A DNA stretch of 64,000 nt from Miscanthus floridulus. Its lineage: Eukaryota; Streptophyta; Magnoliopsida; Poales; Poaceae. The notes under the pieces were generated by a model. It was not told the origin of the DNA. It worked only from the letters and a program-made list of their open reading frames with translations, and did no database searches. Shown here piece by piece: positions 11,281 through 22,700 of this stretch. The position numbers were made by a program, and so were the translations under genes. The stretch spans positions 72,089,155 through 72,153,154 of the forward strand of contig NC_089581.1 in assembly GCF_019320115.1 (NCBI RefSeq). The letters are read 5' to 3'. Within the stretch, counting starts at the first letter, position 1. Every line of letters starts with the position of its first letter.

Positions 11281-13235
11281 TGAAAGGTCCTAATAGCTAG
11301 AGGGGGGTGAATAGCCTAATAAAAATTTCTACAACAACACTTAACAAGATGGTTAGACAATTATGAAGTGAAGCAAGTGTTGCGCTAGCCTACTCAAAAT
11401 GCAAGCCACCTACCACAATTCTAGTTTAGATAGTATCTATTCACACAATAGCTATGACACTACTCTATGTTAGTGTGCTCTCAAAGGCTAACTAAAGAGC
11501 CACACCAACCAAGCATGCAAGCTCTCACAACTAGCTACACTAAAGAGCTTGACAACTAGATTGCGGTAATGTAAAGAGAGTGATCAAGAAGATTATACCG
11601 CCGTGTGGATGAAGGAATCAATCAATCACAAGAGTGAATAACAATGAAGACCAATCACCTCGGAATCAAAGGATGAACACAATGATTTTTACCGAGGTTC
11701 ACTTGCTAGCCGGCAAGCTACTCCTTGTTGTGGTGATTCATTCACTTGGAGGTTCACGTGCTAATTGGCATCACACGCCAAACCCTCAATAGGGTGCCGC
11801 ACAACCAACACAAGATGAGGATCACACAAGCCACGAGCAATCCACTAGAGTACCTTTTGGCTCTCCGCTGGGGAAAGGTCAAGAACCCCTCACAATCACC
11901 ACGATCGGAGCCGGAGACAATCACCAACCACCGCTCGACGATCCTCGCTGCTCCAAGCCATCTAGGTGGCGACAACCACTAAGAGTAACAAGCAAAATCC
12001 ATAGCGAAACACAAACACCCAGTGCCTCTAGATGCAAACACTCAAGCAATGCACTTGGATTCTCTCCCAATCTCACAAAGATGATGAATCAATGATGGAG
12101 ATGAGTGGGAGGGCTTTGGCTAAGCTCACAAGGTTGCTATGTCAATGCAAATGGCCAAGAGTGTGAGCTTGAGCTGGCTATGGGGCTTAAATAGAAGCCC
12201 CCACAAAATAGAGCCGTTGTACCCCTTCACTGGGTACAGCGTGGGGTGACCAGATGCTCCGGTCCAATTGACCAGACGCAGCACCGGACGCTTCATTCAT
12301 GAATACTGGACGCGTCCGGTAGCTCCCAAACTACCACATGTCCAATTCAAACCAACATAGCCGTTGCTGCCCATTCTACCGATGACTGAATGCTCATACC
12401 GAATGCACAAACACAAATGACCGGACGCTGAGCCGCCGAGTCCGGTCGAGTCCAGTAAGCCCCCTGGGCCAACCGGACGCGTCTGTTAGAAACTAACCGG
12501 ACGCTGAGCCTCAGCGTTCAGTGGAGTACAGTAAGCATCTACGCTCGACCAGACACGTCTGGTCACACCGGACCAGATGCTGCCAGCGTCCGATCAACTA
12601 TTCTGCTAAACACTGCATTTGCTGATTCACACCAGACGTGTCCGGTGTGGCGACCGGACATGTTTGGTCGCTGACTTCGTCGCTAAATACCGGATGTGTC
12701 CGGTCACCATACCGGACGCGTCCGGTCACTCTATAATCAGCATGACTAACTCCTTTTCAACTCTATCTTCTTCACCCTTGCTCAAATGTGCTAACCACCA
12801 AGTGTATCACCTTGTGCACATGTGTTAGCATATTTTCACAAACATTTTTCAAGGGTGTTAGCACTCCACTAGATCCTAAATGCATATAAAATGAGTTAGA
12901 GCATCTAGTGGCACTTTGATAACCACATTCCGATACGAGTTTCACCCCTCTTAATAGTACGGCTATCAAACCTAAATGTGATCACACTCTTTAAGTGTCT
13001 TGATCACTAAAACAAAATAGCTCCTATGGTTTATACCTTTGCCTTGAGCTTTTTATTTTTCTCTTTCTTCTTTCCAAGTCCAAGCACTTGATCATCACCA
13101 TGGCATCATCTTTATCATGCTATGATCTTTGTTTGCTTTGCAACTTGGAGTGTGCTACCTATCTCATAATCACTTGATAAACTAGGTTAGCACTTAGGGT
13201 TTCATCAATTCACCAAAACCAAACTAGAGCTTTCA
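11281..13235 (-). mobile_element. Copia LTR, 1955 bp, flanked by PBS and PPT
   Basis: On the minus strand it runs from TGAAAGCTC (13235) to GGACCTTTCA (11281), with matching TGAAAG/CTTTCA termini. The inner side at 11280 leads to a PBS and gag, so it acts as a 5' LTR. The outer side (13236-13249) is AAAAAGGGGGAGAT on the minus strand, a typical polypurine tract that should precede a 3' LTR. One LTR therefore serves two internal regions. Around 12240-12730 it holds a cluster of CG-rich palindromes. Confidence 0.8.
12305..12726. repeat. Cluster of 16-bp CG palindromes in the Copia LTR
   Basis: A perfect palindrome ACCGGACGCGTCCGGT lies at 12711-12726. Degenerate versions are at 12305, 12472, 12548, 12631 and 12689, most keeping the ACCGGAC/GTCCGGT arms. 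Similar CCGGAC motifs are known in LTRs of this group. Changes between copies are mainly C to T or G to A, as expected from methylated CG decay. Confidence 0.75.
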
Positions 13236-13800
13236 ATCTCCCCCTTTTTGGTAATTGATGACAACCCTTTCACAAAGATATAAATTGAAATTCAATTGAA
13301 TCCATGTTGCTTGTCCAAGCATATTTACTATGTGTAAAAGGATATGGACAAGTTTCATGAACCCCAAATGGTAGCAATTGCTCCCCCTACATATGTGCTA
13401 AGAGTTTGGATTGAAGCTTGCACATATGTTTAGATAGGAAATATAGGAGACAATGTCTACCAAATGATGCTAAGGTATAAATGATGGACCTTTGAAGCGT
13501 GATACCAATCGGAGTGCACCAATATACCATCCTTAGCATTATGGTTAGCTTGATACCATTTGGAAACAACATTTGGAAATGAAAGTCATCTAGTGATTTC
13601 ATTTCACCATTCAATCTTACAACTAGCATACATCACACAAGCATGGATATTTTGAATTTAGAACTTATGCCATGCAAGCAAACATATGAAATGCACATTC
13701 AAATGCACCATACAAGTTCATGAGCTTGCTCCCCCTACATGTGTGCTCAAAATTTTTAGTTGATCCCTTTCCTTTGTCATATCTCTTCCCCTATGTCATA
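13236..13800 (-). mobile_element. 3' internal relic of a second Copia copy
   Basis: This is the non-coding 3' end of a SIRE-like internal region, read on the minus strand towards the LTR at 13235. It begins with the polypurine tract (13249-13236). The words GCTCCCCCTACAT occur at 13381 and 13729, two direct repeats about 350 bases apart. I see no reliable coding. The change to the next element near 13800-13860 is diffuse and I cannot place it exactly. Confidence 0.55.
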
Positions 13801-13859
13801 TATCAAGATATCTACGTTGGCGGAGCAACAAGCCACGGTAACATCTTGACACAAGCTAA

Positions 13860-15174
13860 CACACATCGTAACCAAGCCCTAACGCGAAGAATCAAGAAGA
13901 ATGCACGTGCGAGTAGTGCGGCGGCAAGCTCGCCGTGGAGGCGGCCATGGCGGCCAAAATCTCCGGCGAGAAGAAATCAGCGAATACGCCCTCACCGAAG
14001 GTCTTCGAACGCAGCAATTACGTCGAGGAGGTCAAGGGGGATGTGGCACAACTGTGGGCTAGACAGAGGCGGTGGCAGTGCGGTGGAGCACACGTGAGGC
14101 GACGGCGGAGGTGGTGCGGTGCTCGGCGATCCTATGCTCTTCCGCGGCGAGAGGAAAGGCGAGTAGCTGAGAGCGAAGGAGCGGGGCAGGAGTGAGTGGA
14201 AAGGAGGCGCGGGGTGGTGTAGATAACGGGCGCCAGCTCATGGCGTCGAGGCTAGGCATCGACCAATAGTGGCCACATGGCGGCCATGCTTTGCTGCCGG
14301 TCAGCCATGTCCGGGCGCGGCATTCTTCAGGGCGCGATCAGAAGCCTGATAGCACGATTTCAAAGCTTCCAAACTCCTAAACAGTAGCGAATTTGTGCAC
14401 ACAGCCAAAACAGAAATCGTAGAGCTATATACCAGCTACAAAGTTGCTTAATATACTTTCCTCAAATTCGTAATGGATAGAGAGTAAAATCAGCCAAAAG
14501 TTGAGCTCGTCACACGGTTAACATGAAATGACTTAGCAAAATTCGAAGTGTTGAAAAATAGTGAAACCTTTATTCTTGTGAGCTAATTTTAAGCATGTTA
14601 GGAGCTGAACTAGCCTATGACCCAAAAATAAAAGTTGTTCCTCTCATCAAATACTACAACTTTGCTTTAGTGAACACATCCATGCAAAGTCTCTGTGACA
14701 TAGTTCAAACTAGGTCAAACATAGCACTTAAAAATGATGTCATACACCATATCAATGTCTTAGTGACCAAACTTGCCTTAGGCATGAATACCAAAGTCGT
14801 TCATAATGACATTGTAAACATGTTTAAGCTATTCCTAAGGTCACACAATCATTTCATACATTGGTTACACATAAAGCCTTCCAGGTCAACATACATAGCA
14901 TCACTAAAGGACTTGATTAGACAAAGTGATCTTCATGAGCAATGTTCCATTAGTCATCCTAAGTGTAGCTAAGATGTTTTAGTGACTCATATCAACCATT
15001 TACATGTATTCACTCATGATCATATGCATATATACAAAGAAACATAAAATAACCAACATGTTTCATATATTTCAATCACATGTTTCAAATGTAAAAGCTT
15101 AAATATGAATGCTTGATGCTCATGCTCATGCAATGCAAGTCAAATTATGCAAGTCTAACACCTAGGGTGTTACA
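13860..15174 (-). mobile_element. Truncated Tekay-like LTR
   Basis: The right end, AACACCTAGGGTGTTACA (15174), matches the right end of the solo LTR at 32168. Inward, both share a sequence around TACCAGCTACAA (here near 14430) and then a GC-rich block (13900-14340 here, 30530-31250 there). On the minus strand the LTR starts TGTAACACCC. The left end is missing; it joins the Copia relic without a recognisable TSD, so a deletion or recombination is likely. The GC-rich frames at 13720-14260 look like LTR sequence, not genes. Confidence 0.6.
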
Positions 15175-17984
15175 CCGCTATTGTTTTATTTGATTCTAGA
15201 GCTTCTCATTCATTTATGAGCCAAGCATTTGCATCTAAGTATGATTAGAAAATAATTGAGGTAAATAAGGGTGGTTATAGTATGAGTTTAGCTGGGGCTA
15301 CTATCTCTACGAATCAGATAGTTAGAGATGTGCTCATCTCTATACAAGAGAGGGAGTACATAGTGGATCTGATAGTATTGCCTAGATTAGCCATAGATGT
15401 GATCTTAGGCATGAAATGGATGAGCGATCATGGGGTTCTCAATAACACTAGCACTAGAACAATTATGTTGAGAGAACCAAAGGGAGGTAATGCTTTTCTA
15501 GAACCACTTCCCTGAAGTTTTGATCTCCAAAACTTGTCTTGTGCTATCGAAGCCACTACCCTTTGTGATATTCCCATGGTTTGTGAGTTTCCTTATGTAT
15601 TTCCAGATGAGTTGTAGGGTTTACCACCTGATAGGGATGTGGAATTTAAGATTGAGTTAGTGCCAGGTATGGCACCTATCTCAAGAAGACCCTATCGGAT
15701 GCCACCAAATGAATTAGCTAAACTTAAAATTTAGTTACAAGAACTATTGAACAAATGTCTCATTCGACCTAGTTCGTCTCTATGGGGATGTCTAGCTTTA
15801 TTTGTAAAGAAGGACAAGTCCTTGAGAATGTGTGTGCATTATAGGCTGCTTAATGTTGTGACTATTAAGAACAAGTATCCTTTACCTCGTATCGATATCT
15901 TATTTGATCAACTAGCAAAAGCATAGGTATTCTCTAAAATTGACTTGAGGTCCGGCTATCATCAGATTAAAATCAGGCCAGAGGATGTACCTAAAATAGC
16001 TTTATCCACTAGGTATGGCTTGTATGAGTATTTAGTCATGTCCTTTGGGCTGACAAATGCTCCTATCTACTTCATGTATTTGATGAATTCGATATTCATG
16101 GATGAGCTCGACAAGTTCGTGGTTGTGTTTATTGATGATATCTTGATTTATTCGGAGAATGAGGCATACCATGCAGAGCATCTAAGAGTTATTTTGCCCA
16201 GATTGAGGGAACATAAGTTATATGCGAAGTTTAGTAAGTGTGAATACTGGTTGAGCAAAGTACCTTTCTTGGGTCACATCTTATCTAAAAATGGAATATT
16301 TGTAGACCCATCTAACGTACAAGAGGTCATGGATTGAAAAGCCCCAACTTTGGTTCATGAAGTTTAGAGTTTTCTAGGGCTAGTAGGCTACTATCGTCAT
16401 TTCATTCCTAATTTCTCCAAGATAGCTAAGCCCATGACTAGACTACTTTAGAAGGATGAAAAGTTCAATTGGATGCTAGAGTGTGAAGCTGCTTTTCACA
16501 CCCTAAGGACCTTGTTAACTACAGCTCTAGTTTTAGCATAACCTAACATTGAAAAGCCTTTTGATGTGTTCTATGATGCATCGGGTATAGGTTTGGGGTG
16601 TGTGCTCATGCAAGAAGGAAGAGTTATTGCCTATGCTTCTCGACAGTTGAGAAAGCATGAAGTTAACTATCCTACACATGATTTAGAGCTCGCAGCAGTT
16701 GTTCATGCATTGAAGATATGGAGACATTACTTGTTGGGAAACGTATTTCACATATATACTGACCATAAAAGTCTCAAATATATCTTCACACAACCTGAGC
16801 TGAACATGAGGTAGCGAAGATGGTTAGAGCTAATCAAGGACTATAATTTGGAAGTGCACTACCATCCAGGAAAAGTCAATGTTGTAGCAAATACACTTAG
16901 TTGGAAATCTCATTGCAAAACTTTGGAAGCCTTGTTGGAAGATGGATTTAATTTGCTACATCTTTTTGTGCTACACAATATCACCGTCAGTTGCTCACTT
17001 GAAGTAAAATCATAGAACTATAGAAGACGGATGTAGGTATATTTCACCTTAAGAGAAGGATAAAAGAATAGGAAACCAAACATTTTAGGTTGGATGAAAG
17101 AGGTGTGCTATGGTTTGAGGACCGACTGGTAGTACCAAAGGACCATGATCTTAGAAATCAAATTTTAGATGAAGCTCATTCATCTAAGTTGTCTATCCAT
17201 CTGGGTAGTAGCAAAATGTATCAAGATTTGAAACCCCATTTTTGGTGGATCAAGATGAAGAAAGAGATCGCCGCCAATGTCGCTAGGTGTGATAATTGCA
17301 GTAGAGTCAAGGCCATTCATTTTAAATCTGATGAATTACTTCAGTCGTTGCCTATTCCAGGCTAAAAATGGGAGGAAATAAGTATGGACTTTATTAAAGG
17401 CCTCCCACTAACATAACAAGGTCATGATTCTATATGGGTCATTGTAGATCGCCTCACTAAGTTGGCACATTTTGTAATGGTTAACACAACGTATTACACT
17501 GGGAAGTACGCTGAGTTGTACATTTTTTAGATCATGGACTACATGGAGTACCAAGGACCATAATCTTAGATCGGGGACCGCAGTTTATAGCTCGTTTTTT
17601 GGAACACTTGCACAAGGCCTTGGGAACCAAACTAATCAGAAGTTCAGCATACCATCCATAAACTTCTAGATAAACTGAGCAAGTGAACCAAATCTTAGAA
17701 GACATATTGAGAGCTTGTATAATATCTTCCAAGGGTTCATGGGAGAAATGGCTACCTTTAGCCGAGTTTTCCTACAACAACAGCTATCAAGAGAGCATCA
17801 AAATGGGTCCTTTTGAAGCCTTGTATGGTCAGAAATGTAGAACTCCCTTGAATTGGATTGAGCCCAGTGAAAGAAGATACTTTGGCATTGACTTTGTCAC
17901 TGAAGCTGAAGAGCGGGTACACATTTCCAACAGCATATGAAAGCAGCTCAGTCTAGACAAAAGAGTTATGCTGATAAAAGAAGA
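15175..17984 (+). pseudogene. Degenerate Ty3/Gypsy pol: protease, RT, RNase H, integrase
   Basis: It opens inside the protease, LFDSRASHSFMSQAF, where the active-site DSG has become DSR. Reverse transcriptase follows from about 15640 ([11 protein letters not shown]), with VFIDDILIY (catalytic FIDD) at about 16125 and [10 protein letters not shown]. RNase H is at 16560-16815 ([27 protein letters not shown]). Integrase is at 17090-17940, with a zinc domain ending in ARCDNCSRVK, MDFIKGLP, and FPTTTAIKRA in a shifted frame. The order with integrase last defines Gypsy; the sequence resembles the chromovirus Del/Tekay group. At least ten in-frame stops, mostly TAG, plus frameshifts near 17520-17740 kill it. 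It is cut off after SYADKRR by E1, preceded by GAAGA (17980-17984). Confidence 0.9.
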
Positions 17985-18287
17985 TGTTTACACCAAAATT
18001 TGGAAGAAAAGTCACAGGGGCTCGAAAGCTCCCAAGATCATGTTATCAAGGAATCAATTGCATGCAGATCGGAACCAGCTAATTTAGATGCAAAACTAGA
18101 ATCAGCTTTTTTTAGATAGCGCCAGCGGATAACGACAAAGGCTATGATAGGTGCCAGGATGAGGCATGTTGGACTCTACAAAAAGGGAAAGATTAGAGTC
18201 CAAGTTATCTTAAATTAGGAATGTTTTCTATAGGGTCAAAAATTGTGATGAGTCATGCTTAGACAGGAGTCATGCATAGGTCCCAGG

Positions 18288-18295
18288 TATAAATA
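18288..18295 (+). promoter_or_regulatory. TATA box in E1 LTR
   Basis: TATAAATA occurs here and again at 32583-32590 in the right LTR, both within ATAAATATCAAA. In E2 the equivalent is TATAAGTA on the minus strand (57676-57669). It lies about 300 bases into the LTR, followed by ACACACAATCAATCAAATAC, a plausible transcription start region. Confidence 0.55.
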
Positions 18296-18420
18296 TCAAA
18301 CACCAGCTATTGTAAAAGACACACAATCAATCAAATACAAGTTATTTACTTTTTCGGCTCCAGCCACCCCTTAGGAGTAGGAGTAGAGTAGATCTCGGTG
18401 AGTTTTTCAGCAAGTATGGC

Positions 18421-18593
18421 TGCATCGATCCGGTTGACCTCCACTGCTTGTCTATAAGTACCATCATGGCTTATACCTCTATTCGTACGGCTGCATCGAT
18501 CCGGTCGACCTCCACTGCGACTCTGGTATGAGTTAGTTATCGACTCTTGTCTAGTTCAAGTACCGTTGCATCGATCCGGTCGACCTCCACTGC
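18421..18593 (+). repeat. Three 27-bp repeats downstream of the LTR TATA box
   Basis: Copies at 18421-18447, 18492-18518 and 18567-18593 share TGCATCGATCCGGTCGACCT followed by CCACTGC, with one mismatch in the first copy. The same three-fold arrangement is present in the right LTR (near 32715-32890) and in both E2 LTRs. They contain ATCGAT and GTCGAC palindromes. Confidence 0.88.
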
Positions 18594-18928
18594 TCGAACT
18601 AGATTAAGGTCAAGTTATTGGCTCTATCTAAGGGTGGCGTTCCTTCGGATAGTTTCATTAAGTTACCAATATTGCTTATTGCTTCCATTGTTTATTTAAT
18701 TACAGCAATATCACTTCGCTCGATTGGGATTGATCTAGATCAGCCTTATATCTTTGTTAACCCATCATTTATTAATCTAAAACTGATTTAATCTGCACTT
18801 TAAAAGATGAGTTATGTTTTATCGGCTGTTTTACATCAATCTTGATCGTGCATAGCGTGCGGTTAAGGCATGTTTGATCTTGAGTAGATCTATTGGCTAG
18901 CAAAAACTGTTCCATGGCCCATTATCAC

Positions 18929-19258
18929 GGCCTGTGTGATTCTGCCTCACACCCTACTGTTAGCACCGTGGAGTGGGGATCGTTAGTTGGTAGATCTATT
19001 CCTGAGAGGGCATGACCTTAACTGTGCGTTATGCCTGAATTGGCTGTTTTAGCCGATATCGAGTGATTTCACGAACAGTTCATGTCACGAGACCATTGAA
19101 GTAGCGGTAGGTTGAAAGATATGTTAGCCCCATGATCTTATTATTGTATTACGGCCTGCATGATTCTACCTCATGCCCCACTGATATTAGTAATAAGTTA
19201 GGGTCATCGAGTCTATTGGTGTTTCTATGGCCTGCATGATTCTGCCTCATGCCCCACT
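18929..19258 (+). repeat. Three 30-bp repeats in the LTR
   Basis: Copies at 18929-18958, 19153-19182 and 19229-19258 share GGCCTGCATGATTCTGCCTC followed by ATGCCCCACT; the first has a GTGTG variant. They are conserved in all four LTR copies of this family in the window. Confidence 0.85.
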
Positions 19259-19752
19259 GGTCATAGCGATAGATAAGATCTAATATGTTCATTAGATTTA
19301 TCTCTATTAAATAGTTGAATGATGATGAACTGTTTCTTTTATAAAAAAGGGAGTTCGGTTACTTACAGTCATTGGCTCAGCATGAACTAATTATTATTAA
19401 TATCTTATGGCCCTTGACCAATATTTGTTTAAAGAATGATACTCATCCTGAAAGATAACCGATTCTTCTTACACAACCGATTTATCTTTATAAATATACT
19501 GGAATTAGCTATTTAGTCGATCTCCTTTCATATCGGCTCTCAGAGCCGCACATTCGGGACTGTCTGGCAACACTGACATGTTCCACCCTTAATTACTGAT
19601 AAGCTTTCTCTCCTTGTCAATTGTAGGGTCAAATTGATGGGCACGTCTCAGGAGGAGTGTGTAGGATTGACCATCCCTATGCTGAAGCTAGGCGGATCTC
19701 TAGCTCCATCGAGCGGACCCTTCTGGCTTGCTACATGTGTCCTCGGCACACG

Positions 19753-19775
19753 TTTCTGGCATGCTCGGTGGGACC
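19753..19775 (+). other. E1 primer-binding region
   Basis: The sequence TTTCTGGCATGCTCGGTGGG follows the LTR, where TGGCGC/TGGCAC-type primer sites occur in Tat and Athila elements. In E2 the equivalent reads TGGCACGCTCAGTGGGACC. The tRNA used is not certain. Confidence 0.5.
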
Positions 19776-19786
19776 CCACAATCGTC

Positions 19787-22700
19787 ATGGCGGTTCACAA
19801 CAACAATGACATCCTTATGCTGCATTATGAAGATCTACCTGATGGGAATAAGGGTATCATCAGCAAAGCTATAGAAGAGTTTTAGAACAAGTGTTTGTTG
19901 TCCTACACCAAAACACGTGACAACACAATTCTTCAAAAATTTCCACTACCAAGAGTTCTACTACATGGGCAGACGGATACAATTGAAGATGAAGACATGC
20001 ATTTCTTTAAGGAAGTTGTAGACAAATCTGTTCGTGATGCCATATCAAGCCACAATGAAGCTTTCTTGGACATATTCCACAACACTATGAAAGAAGTGAT
20101 TCATGGGATTCTAGTTGGTCAAGTTGGGCTGACTTATTACAACATTCTAGATCCATCGACCCAAGGGACTAATCAAGTTGGTACCAGCCATCAAGAAGCA
20201 GCACCAGCTGGTAATGGTGATGTCCAGGTAGTTTAGGGTCCATCTGAACAAGCTCAAGGTACTACTATGAATCAGATATAGTACAGTCCTAGACCATCAG
20301 TACAACATGTGCAATAGCCAGTGGGGCAAAGTCAGAACCATGTGATCAATTTTGGCATATCAGGCCACATACCATTGTTGGCTCAAAAAATAGCACCATC
20401 AATGCAAAGGATTCATAGAGATATAGATCCTTATGTCTATAATCAGAGACTTCAAGCAACAAGCCAGCAAAGGACCTAGCAGATAGAGGTTCCACAAGGA
20501 TATCACTATGGATCAGACTATAATACCCTTCACCTGATTCCAAATCTAGGATATCAAGGCACACGGGATTTCAATCCATAGATGAGTCAGTAGGTGCAGA
20601 GAAATCCAAATTCAAATGCTGACGAGTTGCTGCTGAGGGTGACCGAGATGATGAAGAATCAGTTCGGTCTGAAGCCAAAAGGGCTAAACTTTTCGTACAA
20701 ATGCCCATATACAGAATGGTATGATTTGGTCGCTCTTCCCACAAATTACAGGCTCCCAGAGTTTGCTAAGTTCACTGGCCAAGACAGTACAAGTACGATA
20801 GAACATGTCAGTCGATATCTTACACAATTGGGCAAAGCATCAGTTGAGGATGCTCATCGAGTTTGTTTCTTCTCCTTGTCCTTATTAGGGCCAGCCTTCA
20901 CCTAGTTTTCATCATTGCCAGTCAATTCCATTGCCAATTGGGTTGACCTAGAGAAGAAGTTTCATATATGTTTTTACATTGGGATAGGGGAAAAGAAGAT
21001 AACTGATTTGACAACTATAAGGCAGAGGACTAATGAATCGGGCACTAAGTTTCTTTAGAGGTTCCGGGAGACTAGGAATTTATGCTTCTCCTTAAACTTG
21101 GCTAATGATCAACTAGCTGCTTTAGCTATTCAAGGAATTCTACCAATGTGGAAAAAAGCTGCTGGGACAAGAATTTGACAACTTGGTTCAATTGGCTCAA
21201 CAAGTGGCAGCCCTCAATAGCCAATTCCAGAGTATGCGCAGAGATACCCAATTTCAGAAGAGTACCATAGTAGCTGAAGCTTATGATCCATACTCAGTCG
21301 ATGACGGCTATGAAGATGAAGAAGAAGAGGTTGCTATGGCTAAATGGAGTTGGGGCAAGAAGACAGTAATGGTGCCAAATCCTTGGGGAAGAGGAGTCAA
21401 GAGAGCTATGACTTTGATGTCACCAAATCAGACAAGCTCTCTGATTTCTTACTTGAAAAGGGGTAGATCAAGTTGCTCGATGGTCATGTTATGTTGCCCC
21501 TTGATCTATTGAAGAATAAGAAGTTCTGTAAGTTCCATAATGCTACTTCTCATTCCACTAATGAATGCAGAATTTTCTGATGGCATAATACAGAGGGCTA
21601 TTCAGCAAGGGAGGCTCAAATTTTATACGCCTCAGAAAATAAAAGTTTATGATAATCCTTTCCTAGGAGAGCAAAACATGGTTGATGCTAGGCTGATCAA
21701 AGGAAAGACTAAGGTCCTAACATCAACCAAATCAAAAGAAGTTGGAACAGTCGATCCCAAGATGCAAATATCGGCCGATGAATATAGGGAAATTAAAAGA
21801 TGTCGTGATGAGCAAAAGAGCCAATATGAGCAGGGAGGAACGTCAAAAACAAGGACAACAAAGCCGCGAGTCACATCTCGGATTCTATTGAGTAAATGGC
21901 AGCGTCAGAAGGAAAAGAATTATCAGCATTGGTTAAAGTATCAGGAATACCAGTGTCAACTAGAAAGAGAGATGTATGAAAAGAAACAAGCTGAATCACA
22001 TTGGAATTGTCCTTTCTTCAGACATTACTAGAATGAAGGTTTGAAGTTGCCTACCAGACATGGCTGTCTAGAATGCAGCAATTGGTATTGGGAGTTTAGG
22101 CAATCTCAAACCAACCGCCAGTCTATCCATACTCAAGATGCATATCATCATAATAACATGGATCGATGCTTAAAAATGGAAGTGTTCATAATCAGCTAGG
22201 AAAAAGAGTTGTTGACTAGGACTGGGCTGATTATAAAGAAGAAGGCGATGAAAGAAAATATGTTTAGCAGGAAGGCCAACGGTGTCCAAGAGGTTCAACA
22301 AGAAGCCAGAAGAGAAGGGTGTAACGTCTAAGGAATAAAGAGATGGAACAGGCTCAGGCACCCGGTAAACCTCAAGTATGGTGTACCAAGCAAACAGCCG
22401 ATAGAAACCAACCATCGGCTAATATCCAAATGGCTTTTTTGTTGCCATCAGAATTCAGACCTTCGGCAGATCAAAGTTTATTCGAATTTTGATGAATCAG
22501 AGTATGAGGAGATAGTTGCTAAGTTAATGGTTGTACAGCAAGCAATATTTGATAAACCAGTCAAACATCGGCACTTAAAAGCTTTATATATGAAAGGTCT
22601 TATTGATGGGAAGCCGATGAATAAGATGTTGGTGGACGGAGGTGCTTCTGTCAATCTTATGCCTTACACCACTTTTTGTAAGCTTGGCAAAGGACTAGGA

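Larger units (their letters stand above)
6427..13235 (-). mobile_element. Ty1/Copia retrotransposon, SIRE/Maximus-like, 3' end missing
   Basis: Read on the minus strand the order is LTR (13235 to 11281), primer-binding site (11278-11267), gag (from 11223), protease, integrase, reverse transcriptase and the start of RNase H, which stops at 6427 where the Gypsy LTR begins. Integrase before reverse transcriptase is the Copia order. The long gag with a coiled coil, the PBS and the LTR termini fit SIRE/Maximus (Opie/Ji-like) elements. The rest of RNase H and the 3' LTR should lie left of the Gypsy insertion, outside this window. Confidence 0.85.
17985..19750 (+). mobile_element. E1 left LTR (L1)
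   Basis: It starts TGTTTACACCAAAATTTGG after the interrupted Gypsy integrase. Compared with the E2 LTRs it lacks about 20 bases just before the 3' end: CTCGGCACA is followed directly by CGTTTCTGGC, where E2 has the GATGAAATTCCATG stretch. It carries a TATA box at 18288 and two families of short internal repeats. The apparent reading frame that begins at 19634 inside the LTR is shared by all copies but starts before the real gag ATG. Confidence 0.8.

Noticed and set aside
13720..14260. Arg/Ala-rich frames on both strands
   Set aside because: This is the GC-rich block of the truncated Tekay-like LTR; the same block is seen in 30530-31250.
18421..18593. CRISPR-like pattern of regular repeats
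   Set aside because: Only three repeats with unequal spacers, located in an LTR of a plant element and present in all LTR copies.
19634..19885. Reading frame that begins inside the E1 LTR upstream of gag
   Set aside because: The frame overlaps the LTR end and PBS; the likely gag start is the ATG at 19787, conserved in E2.
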